A program made the translations under genes and the position numbers. Below, one piece after another: positions 57,762 through 64,000 of a stretch of 64,000 bases of DNA; position 1 is the first letter of the stretch; the number at the start of each line of letters is the position of its first letter. Location: assembly GCF_000720725.1 (NCBI RefSeq), contig NZ_JOCQ01000012.1, positions 1 to 64,000 of the forward strand, in the 5' to 3' direction. This stretch comes from Streptomyces rimosus subsp. rimosus. GTDB lineage: Bacteria; Actinomycetota; Actinomycetes; Streptomycetales; Streptomycetaceae. Below the pieces are notes generated by a model that worked only from the letters and a program-made list of their open reading frames with translations, ran no database searches and was not told the DNA's origin.

Positions 57762-60638
57762 GTGTTCCGAGAACGTCCACGACTCACCCCACGCCGTAGA
57801 GGGGCAGCCCTGCTCGTCGGGCTGCTCCTCGCCGTGGGTACACCCGCCGCGGCCACCGCGCACGCAGGCCACGAAGGCCACACGGGCAAAGGAGGCCACG
57901 CGGACAAGCAGGCGCATGCCGCTGCCGATTCGACCTTTGCTCAGATTCCGCTTGCCAAGGGCCCGGACGAGATGGGTGAGCCGCTCTCGCTGGCGGTGCT
58001 GCCGGACCGCAGCGTCCTGCACACCTCGCGTGACGGCACGCTGCGCCTCACCGACGCGGCCGGCAGCACCACCGTTGCCGGGAAGATCCCCGTCTACAGC
58101 CATGACGAAGAGGGGCTCCAAGGCGTCGGGGTGGACCCGGGCTTCAAGAACAACCGGGCGATCTATCTCTACTACGCGCCCAAGCTCAACACCCCCGACG
58201 GCGATGCTCCCAGCTCCGGGAGCGCCGATGACTTCAAGAAGTTCGACGGTGTCAACCGCCTGTCCCGGTTCGTCCTGAAGGGCGACGGCACCCTCGACCT
58301 GAACAGCGAGAAGAAGGTCCTCGACGTTCCGGCCTCACGCGGCCTGTGCTGTCACGTCGGCGGCGACATCGACTTCGACAAGGACGGCAACCTCTACCTG
58401 TCGACGGGTGATGACTCCAACCCGTTCGCCTCCGACGGCTACACCCCCATCGACGACCGGGACAAGCGGAACCCCGCCTTCGACGCCCGCCGCTCCTCGG
58501 GCAACACCAATGACCTGCGCGGCAAGATCCTGCGCATCAAGGTCGCCGCCGACGGCTCCTACACCGTCCCCGACGGCAACCTCTTCCCCAAGGAGAAGGA
58601 GAAGACCCGTCCCGAGATCTACGCGATGGGCTTCCGCAACCCCTACCGGATGAGCGTCGACAAGAAGACCGGCGACGTCTATGTCGGTGACTACGGCCCC
58701 GACGCCGGTGCCGCCAATCCCAACCGCGGCCCGGCCGGCCAGGTCGAGTTCAACCGCATCACCAAGCCGGGCAACTTCGGGTGGCCGTTCTGCACCGGCA
58801 AGAACGACGCCTACAACGACTACGACTTCGCCACCGGCAAGTCGGGCGCGAAGTTCGACTGCAACGCCCCCAAGAACAACTCCAGGCACAACACGGGCCT
58901 GACCGACCTGCCGCCCGCCCAGCCCGCCTGGATTCCGTACGACGGCGGCTCCGTGCCGGAGTTCGGCACCGGCTCCGAGTCCCCGATGGCCGGTCCCGTC
59001 TACCGCTACGACGAGGGCTCCACGTCGTCGGTGAAGTTCCCCAAGGAGTACGACGGGAACTTCTTCGCGGGCGAGTTCGGGCGGCGCTGGATCAAGCGGA
59101 TCGAGCAGGGCAACGACGGGACCGTACAGAAGATCAACGACTTCCCGTGGACCGGCACCCAGGTCATGGACATGGAGTTCGGCCCTGATGGCGCCCTGTA
59201 CGTCCTGGACTACGGCACCGGATACTTCTACGGCGACGCCAACTCCGCGCTCTACCGCATCGAGTACGCCAAGGACGGGCTCACCCCGATCGCCGAGGCG
59301 AGTGCCGACCGCACCGACGGGGTGGCGCCGCTGAAGGTCTCCTTCACCGGCAAGGCGACCGACGGTGACAGCAAGGACCTGACCTACGCGTGGGACTTCG
59401 GCGACGGCACCAAGGGCGAGGGCCTCAACCCCAGCCACACGTATGAAAAGAACGGCACCTACCAGGCGACCTTCACCGCCAAGGACGCCCAGGGCCACAC
59501 CGGCAGCGCGAACGTGCATGTCGTCGTGGGCAACACCAAGCCGAAGGTCGAGATCACCACACCCGCCAACGGCTCGCTGTACGAGTTCGGAGACCCGGTT
59601 CCCTTCAAGGTCAAGGTGACCGACCCCGAAGACAAGGAAATCGACTGCTCCAAGGTCACCGTCCGCTTCAGCCTCGGACACGACAGCCATGCCCACGAGC
59701 TGAGCAAGACCCAGGGCTGCGAGGGCACCATGACCCCGCCCAAGGACGGCGAACACGACCACGACGCCAACATCTTCGGCGTGGTGGGCGCGGAGTACAC
59801 CGACAAGGGCGCGGGCGGCCAGCAGCCCCTGACCGGCAAGAGCCAGATCGTCCTCCAGCCGCGCACCCGTCAGGCCGAGCACTTCACCACCCAGAGCGGT
59901 GTGAAGACGTACAGCAAGAGCGGCGCCCATGGCGGCAGGACCGTCGGCGACATCCACAACGGCGACTGGGTCTCCTTCGCCCCCTACCGGCTCACCGGCG
60001 CGAGCAAGCTCAAGGCGCGCGTCTCCTCCGGCGGCGCCGGCGGCACCCTGGAGCTGCGCACCGGCTCTCCGACCGGGCCGCTGCACGGCTCCGCGGAAGT
60101 GAAGCCGACCGGCGGCTGGGAGAAGTTCACCGACGTGGAGACCTCGCTGAAGGACCTGCCCGACCAGACCACCAAGCTCTACCTGGTCTTCAAGGGCGGC
60201 AGCGGAGCCCTCTTCGACCTCGACGACTTCGAGTTCACCAAGTCCGGCACCGGCGCCCGCACCGGAGCGGTCAAGGGCGTCAACGGCAAGTGCATGGACG
60301 TCGCGGGCGCCAACAGCGCCGACGAGACCCAGATCCAGCTCTACAGGTGCAACGGCTCGGCCGCCCAGAAGTGGACGCTGCCCGGTGACGGCACCGTCCG
60401 CGCCCTGGACAAGTGCCTGGACGTCAAGGGACGCGGTACGGCGGACGGCACGAAGATCCAGCTCTACAGGTGCAACGGCACGCCCGCCCAGGAATGGAAG
60501 CCGCAGGACGACGGCACCGTCCGCAACGCCCACTCCGGCAAGTGCCTCGACGCCTCAGGGAGCACCTGGAACGACGACACCCCCCTGCACCTGTGGACCT
60601 GCCACGCCAGGGCCAACCAGAAGTGGACCCTGCCGTAG
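57762..60638 (+). CDS. Secreted glucose/sorbosone dehydrogenase / PKD / CBM6 / ricin-lectin protein
   Basis: The 958-residue secreted protein has a signal peptide (GAALLVGLLLAVGTPAAATA), a short histidine-rich segment (HAGHEGHTGKGGHADKQAHA) and a glucose/sorbosone dehydrogenase-type propeller about 58-510. The propeller has CCHVGGDIDFDKDGNLYLSTGDD, EIYAMGFRNPYR, GNFGWPFCTGKND. PKD (about 512-595), an Ig-like domain with LGHDSHAHEL, CBM6-like (about 698-830) and ricin lectin (about 832-958) follow. It is a paralogue of residues 275-1162 of the 37.8-kb protein, without the ThuA module. GTG 57762 follows AAGGGA. A ROK-type operator lies upstream. Confidence 0.9.
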   Translation: MFRERPRLTPRRRGAALLVGLLLAVGTPAAATAHAGHEGHTGKGGHADKQAHAAADSTFAQIPLAKGPDEMGEPLSLAVLPDRSVLHTSRDGTLRLTDAAGSTTVAGKIPVYSHDEEGLQGVGVDPGFKNNRAIYLYYAPKLNTPDGDAPSSGSADDFKKFDGVNRLSRFVLKGDGTLDLNSEKKVLDVPASRGLCCHVGGDIDFDKDGNLYLSTGDDSNPFASDGYTPIDDRDKRNPAFDARRSSGNTNDLRGKILRIKVAADGSYTVPDGNLFPKEKEKTRPEIYAMGFRNPYRMSVDKKTGDVYVGDYGPDAGAANPNRGPAGQVEFNRITKPGNFGWPFCTGKNDAYNDYDFATGKSGAKFDCNAPKNNSRHNTGLTDLPPAQPAWIPYDGGSVPEFGTGSESPMAGPVYRYDEGSTSSVKFPKEYDGNFFAGEFGRRWIKRIEQGNDGTVQKINDFPWTGTQVMDMEFGPDGALYVLDYGTGYFYGDANSALYRIEYAKDGLTPIAEASADRTDGVAPLKVSFTGKATDGDSKDLTYAWDFGDGTKGEGLNPSHTYEKNGTYQATFTAKDAQGHTGSANVHVVVGNTKPKVEITTPANGSLYEFGDPVPFKVKVTDPEDKEIDCSKVTVRFSLGHDSHAHELSKTQGCEGTMTPPKDGEHDHDANIFGVVGAEYTDKGAGGQQPLTGKSQIVLQPRTRQAEHFTTQSGVKTYSKSGAHGGRTVGDIHNGDWVSFAPYRLTGASKLKARVSSGGAGGTLELRTGSPTGPLHGSAEVKPTGGWEKFTDVETSLKDLPDQTTKLYLVFKGGSGALFDLDDFEFTKSGTGARTGAVKGVNGKCMDVAGANSADETQIQLYRCNGSAAQKWTLPGDGTVRALDKCLDVKGRGTADGTKIQLYRCNGTPAQEWKPQDDGTVRNAHSGKCLDASGSTWNDDTPLHLWTCHARANQKWTLP

Positions 60639-60658
60639 CAGGAAGGAGGCACCACATC

Positions 60659-62413
60659 ATGCGTGAGAGTTTCACCAAGGCCGCGTGCTGGATGTCAGGC
60701 GCGCTGCTGTGCGTGGCGGCATCCCCCGCCGTCGCGTCCGCCGAGCCAGTACGGGGCCCCGAGGCACATGCCTCGCGCCTGGCCGCCGCCGATCCCGCGT
60801 ACAAGGTTCTGGTCTTCTCGAAGACCGCGGGCTTCAGGCACTCGTCCATCGACGGCGGTATCGCCGCGCTGCGTGGACTGGGCAGTGAGAACGGCTTCAC
60901 CGTGGGCGCCACGGAGGACGCCAACGCCTTCACCGCCGACAACCTCGCCAAGTACAAGGCGGTCGTGTTCCTGTCGACCACCGGGGACGTGCTCGGCCCG
61001 GCCCAGCAGGACGCCTTCGAGAAGTACATCCGCGGCGGGGGCGGCTATGTGGGTATCCACGCCGCCGCCGACACCGAATACGACTGGCCGTTCTACGGCA
61101 AGCTCGTCGGGGCCTGGTTCAAGTCCCACCCCCACCAGCAGAAGGCCAAGGTCCAGGTGGAGGACCGGGCCCACCCTGCGACCGCGCACCTGGGCTCCAC
61201 CTGGGAGCGCTTCGACGAGTGGTACAACTACAAGGCCAACCCCCGTGCCACGACGCGTGTCCTCGCCTCGCTGGACGAATCCAGCTACTCCGGCGGGACC
61301 ATGGGCGGCGACCATCCGATCACCTGGTGCCAGAGCTCCGTCGAGGGGGGTGCCGGCCGCTCCTTCTACACCGGCCTCGGGCACGTCGACGAATCGTATG
61401 CCGATCCCGCCTTCCGCAAGCAGTTGCTCGGCGGCATCCGCTGGGCGGCGGGAGCGGCCCAGGCGGACTGCCGCCCGGAGAACGGCTACACGTCACTCTT
61501 CGACGGCAGCAGCACTACCGGGTGGAAGCAGGCCGGGCCTGGCTCCTTCGCGCTGTCCGACGGGACGCTCACCTCGAAGGGCGGCATGGGCCTGCTGTGG
61601 AACAGCGCGCGCGAGCTGAAGGGCGACTACTCCGTCAAGGTCGACTGGCGGGCGGAGGGCGATGACAACTCCGGTGTCTTCATCGGCTTCCCCGCCTCCG
61701 ACGACCCCAACTCGGCGGTGAAGAAGGGCTACGAAATCCAGATCGACGCCACCGACAGCCCGGACCGTTCGACGGGTGCCGTGTACGGCGTCAAGGCTCC
61801 CGATGCCGCGGCCCGGGACAAGGCGCTCAATCCGCCCGGCGAGTGGAACACGTACGAGCTCAAGGTCACCGGTGAGCGCCTGGAGGTGTTCCTCAACGGC
61901 GTGAAGATCAACGACTTCACGAACACCGATCCCGCACGCAGCCTCCGTGACGGCCACGTCGGCCTCCAGAACCACGGCGATGGCGATCACGTCTCGTTCC
62001 GCAATGTGCGTGTCAAGTCCGCGGGGGCGCGTACGGGCGAGGTGAAGGGCGTCAACGGCAAGTGCATGGATGTCGCCGGAGGCAACAGCGCCGACGAGAC
62101 CCAGATCCAGTTGTTCGGCTGCAACGGCTCGGCGGCCCAGAAGTGGACGCTGTCCGGTGACGGCACCGTCCGCGCCCTGGGCAAGTGCCTCGACGCCAAG
62201 GGACGCGGCACAGCCGACGGCACGAAGATCCAGCTCTACCAGTGCAACGGCACCCCCGCCCAGGAATGGCGGCCACAGGACGACGGCACCGTCCGCAACC
62301 CCCTCTCCGGCAGGTGCCTGGACGCTTCGGGCAGCACCTGGGGCGACGGGACCCGGCTGCATCTGTGGACCTGCCACGGCAGGCCCAACCAGCAGTGGAC
62401 CCTGCCGTCCTGA
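60659..62413 (+). CDS. Secreted ThuA / DUF1080 (3-keto-disaccharide hydrolase-like) / ricin-lectin protein
   Basis: The 584-residue protein has a signal peptide (1-28), a ThuA-like domain about 48-275 (VLVFSKTAGFRHSSIDGG, GGGGYVGIHAAADTEYDWPFYG, WYNYKANPR, GGDHPITWCQ), a DUF1080 beta-jelly-roll about 276-456 (SLFDGSSTTGWKQAG, DNSGVFIGF, YEIQIDATDSP, GEWNTYELKVTGERLEVFLNG) and a ricin lectin about 457-584. DUF1080 includes 3-keto-disaccharide hydrolases. The gene follows the dehydrogenase by 20 bases with GGAAGGAGG before its ATG, so the two are co-transcribed. They may supply oxidation and cleavage steps of one extracellular route. Confidence 0.9.
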   Translation: MRESFTKAACWMSGALLCVAASPAVASAEPVRGPEAHASRLAAADPAYKVLVFSKTAGFRHSSIDGGIAALRGLGSENGFTVGATEDANAFTADNLAKYKAVVFLSTTGDVLGPAQQDAFEKYIRGGGGYVGIHAAADTEYDWPFYGKLVGAWFKSHPHQQKAKVQVEDRAHPATAHLGSTWERFDEWYNYKANPRATTRVLASLDESSYSGGTMGGDHPITWCQSSVEGGAGRSFYTGLGHVDESYADPAFRKQLLGGIRWAAGAAQADCRPENGYTSLFDGSSTTGWKQAGPGSFALSDGTLTSKGGMGLLWNSARELKGDYSVKVDWRAEGDDNSGVFIGFPASDDPNSAVKKGYEIQIDATDSPDRSTGAVYGVKAPDAAARDKALNPPGEWNTYELKVTGERLEVFLNGVKINDFTNTDPARSLRDGHVGLQNHGDGDHVSFRNVRVKSAGARTGEVKGVNGKCMDVAGGNSADETQIQLFGCNGSAAQKWTLSGDGTVRALGKCLDAKGRGTADGTKIQLYQCNGTPAQEWRPQDDGTVRNPLSGRCLDASGSTWGDGTRLHLWTCHGRPNQQWTLPS

Positions 62414-62425
62414 GGGGCCGCTCCT

Positions 62426-62487
62426 GGCCTGTGGTCCACAGGCCGGGCCCGGGAGCTCTCCGCGCCAGGCGGGGGAGCTCCCGGGCC
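62426..62487 (+). terminator. Double hairpin terminator
   Basis: GGCCTGTGG (62426-62434) pairs with CCACAGGCC (62436-62444). A second 13-bp perfect stem, GGCCCGGGAGCTC (62446-62458) with GAGCTCCCGGGCC (62475-62487), follows immediately. Together they end the island. Confidence 0.75.
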
Positions 62488-62617
62488 GGGCTCGCCCACG
62501 CGAGTGCCCGTCGCGGCTCGCACCCACAACGTCTCCGTGCCGGGGCCGCCGCTCTGACGCCCCCGGCACGGGCCGACCATTCACCACACGCACGAGTACG
62601 GCAGAGAGGCACGCGCC

Positions 62618-63736
62618 ATGACACCTCCCACATCGGCACGTACGGGAATCTGGCTGATCGGGGCCCGCGGATCGGTCGCGACCACCGTGGTGGCAGGCTG
62701 CGCCGCCGTCGCGAACGGCCTGCGGCCGCCGGTCGGCATGGTCACCCTCACCCCTCCCTTCCAGGACTGCGGGCTGCCTCCCCTTGGGGCGCTCGTCTTC
62801 GGCGGGCACGACGTGGTGTCCTGCCCGCTGCCGAAGCGGGCCGAGCAACTGGCCGCGCAGGGAGTCCTGCCGTACGACGTCCTCGCGGCGGTACAGGAGG
62901 AACTCGCCGCGGCGGAGGCCGCGATCCGGCCCGGAGGCGCGGTGGCCGGCGACCTGCGCGACGGCCACGAGCTGGTCAGCAGGTTCGCGGAGGACATCGT
63001 CGCCTTCCAAACGGACAACCGGCTCGCACGGTGCGTGGTGGTCAACGTCGCCTCCACCGAGCCCGCACCGCGTGCCGACGACACGGGAATGCCCGCGAGC
63101 TCGCTGTACGCGGCCGCGGCGCTGTGGGCGGGCGCCGCTTACGTGAACTTCACCCCGTCCACCGGACTGCACCACCCGGCGCTCTCCGGGGCGTACAAGG
63201 TGCCGGTCGCCGGGCGGGACGGGAAGACCGGGCAGACGCTGCTGCGGTCCGTGCTCGGACCGATGTTCGCGCAGCGGGCGCTCGCCGTGCGGTCCTGGTC
63301 CGGCACGAACCTCCTGGGAGGCGGTGACGGCGCGGCCCTCGCCGACCCGGCCGCGGCCGCCGCCAAGAACGCGGGCAAGGAGCGCGTGCTCGCCGACACG
63401 CTCGGCACCGCCCCCGAGGGCCAGGTGCACATCGACGACGTGCCGTCGATGGGGGAGTGGAAGACTGCCTGGGACCACATCGCCTTCGAGGGGTTCCTCG
63501 GTGCGCGGATGGTGCTCCAGACCACGTGGCAGGGGTGCGACTCGGCCCTGGCCGCGCCCCTCGTGCTCGACCTGGCGCGACTGCTCGCCCGGGCCCACGA
63601 AATCGGGATCACCGGACCGGTCCCGGAGCTGGGCTTCTTCTTCAAGGATCCGGACCCGGGGGCGTACGCCTCGCTCGCCGAGCAGCACCTGGCGCTGCTG
63701 GGCCTCGCGGGGCGACTGCGGGAGGGCGACGCGTGA
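62618..63736 (+). CDS. Myo-inositol-1-phosphate-synthase-like NAD-binding protein
   Basis: The 372-residue protein has an N-terminal Rossmann motif (GIWLIGARGSVATTVVAGCAA) and the synthase core: CVVVNVASTEP, YVNFTPSTGLHHPAL, then KTGQTLLRSVLGPMFAQRAL and WSGTNLLGGGDG, DDVPSMGEWKTAWDHI. This is the inositol-3-phosphate synthase family, in the shorter form found next to Ebo-type genes. It may make inositol phosphate or a related cyclitol. Its stop overlaps the GTG of the UbiA-type gene (GTGA). A promoter must lie in the 130 bases after the double terminator. Confidence 0.88.
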   Translation: MTPPTSARTGIWLIGARGSVATTVVAGCAAVANGLRPPVGMVTLTPPFQDCGLPPLGALVFGGHDVVSCPLPKRAEQLAAQGVLPYDVLAAVQEELAAAEAAIRPGGAVAGDLRDGHELVSRFAEDIVAFQTDNRLARCVVVNVASTEPAPRADDTGMPASSLYAAAALWAGAAYVNFTPSTGLHHPALSGAYKVPVAGRDGKTGQTLLRSVLGPMFAQRALAVRSWSGTNLLGGGDGAALADPAAAAAKNAGKERVLADTLGTAPEGQVHIDDVPSMGEWKTAWDHIAFEGFLGARMVLQTTWQGCDSALAAPLVLDLARLLARAHEIGITGPVPELGFFFKDPDPGAYASLAEQHLALLGLAGRLREGDA

Positions 63737-64000
63737 GCTCGCTGCGGGACTGGGCACAGCTGCTTCGGGTCTCGGCGCTCTTCACGGTTCCCGGAGACGC
63801 ACTCGCCGGGGCGGCCGCAGCAGGCGCGCGAGCCGACGCACGCACTCTGCGCGCGATGGGGTGCTCCCTCTGCCTCTACGAGGCAGGCATGGTCCTGAAC
63901 GACTGGGCGGACCAGGACGAGGACGCGCGGGAACGCCCGGACCGGCCCCTCCCCTCGGGACGCATACGACCCGCCGCGGCCATGGCGGCGGCGGTCGCAC
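63733..64000 (+). CDS. UbiA-type prenyltransferase (EboC-like), partial
   Basis: The 89 codons present start at GTG 63733, overlapping the preceding stop. They carry the UbiA motif NDWADQDEDARERPDRPLPSG (the N-D-x-x-D and R-P-x-R-P pattern binding prenyl diphosphate and Mg) after a hydrophobic first helix. UbiA-type enzymes attach prenyl chains to aromatic or sugar acceptors in the membrane. The gene runs past the window end. Confidence 0.85.
   Translation, partial: MSSLRDWAQLLRVSALFTVPGDALAGAAAAGARADARTLRAMGCSLCLYEAGMVLNDWADQDEDARERPDRPLPSGRIRPAAAMAAAVA

Overview
The window is high-GC (roughly 70 percent) Gram-positive DNA. The third-codon-position G/C bias, GTG starts, 4-base ATGA/GTGA gene overlaps, Tat and lipoprotein signals, and families such as DUF4142, DUF1996, ROK, GH109-like and LutABC point to a Streptomyces or close relative. 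It is chromosomal: I see no tRNA, rRNA, CRISPR array, insertion sequence or replication origin. Very long antisense open frames are a by-product of the GC bias and are left out.

Region 1 (0-23 kb) is mostly housekeeping and general metabolism. It holds a divergent MerR regulator and NAD(P)-binding reductase pair with a dyad operator, an acyl-CoA thioesterase II and a Ski2-like DUF3516 helicase, and a YdjM/DUF457-type membrane protein. It also holds a heterodimeric ABC exporter whose two ATP sites have degenerated in a complementary way, an L,D-transpeptidase lipoprotein, a Tat-exported GH109-like Gfo/Idh/MocA protein, a secreted GH13 alpha-amylase with CTTGCG operator-like repeats, a 985-residue FAD/Fe-S dehydrogenase, a MarR regulator divergent from an ABC exporter across a clean palindrome, a DoxX-like protein, an ASCH protein, an SGNH hydrolase and an unassigned lipoprotein.

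Region 2 (23-36 kb) holds a Tat-exported GH2 beta-galactosidase, the lutABC lactate-oxidation operon with a divergent MHS-family permease, an O-methyltransferase behind a 32-bp interrupted palindrome, a three-gene secreted-protein cluster (DUF4142, DUF1996 and a small secreted protein) and a small secreted HtaA-like protein. Around 36-37.7 kb the DNA is decayed: a C-terminal monooxygenase fragment, three kinds of tandem repeat and about 1 kb of non-coding or broken sequence.

Region 3 (37.7-62.5 kb) is the most distinctive part, an apparent sugar-oxidation and uptake island. It encodes three secreted multidomain proteins built from the same modules in different orders (ThuA, glucose/sorbosone dehydrogenase, PKD, CBM6-like, DUF1080, ricin-type lectin). 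Two complete ribose-type sugar ABC importers accompany them. One is a five-gene ATGA/GTGA-coupled operon ending in a ketose 3-epimerase-like gene; the other is followed by a Gfo/Idh/MocA oxidoreductase and a second TIM-barrel isomerase. A ROK repressor lies between them. The ROK promoter and the promoter of the second dehydrogenase share a site ACTTTGT-N12-GAAAGT with identical spacing, which suggests one local regulon. Between the importers lies an ECF sigma factor whose frame continues, past a single in-frame UGA, into a membrane helix and a lectin-like domain. My inference is that secreted enzymes oxidise or trim carbohydrate outside the cell, the importers take up the products, and the cytoplasmic oxidoreductase and epimerases convert them, in line with known keto-sugar (ThuA/DUF1080/Gfo-Idh) pathways.

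Region 4 (62.6-64 kb) starts a coupled myo-inositol-phosphate-synthase-like and UbiA-type gene pair, probably the head of an Ebo-like cluster cut by the window end.
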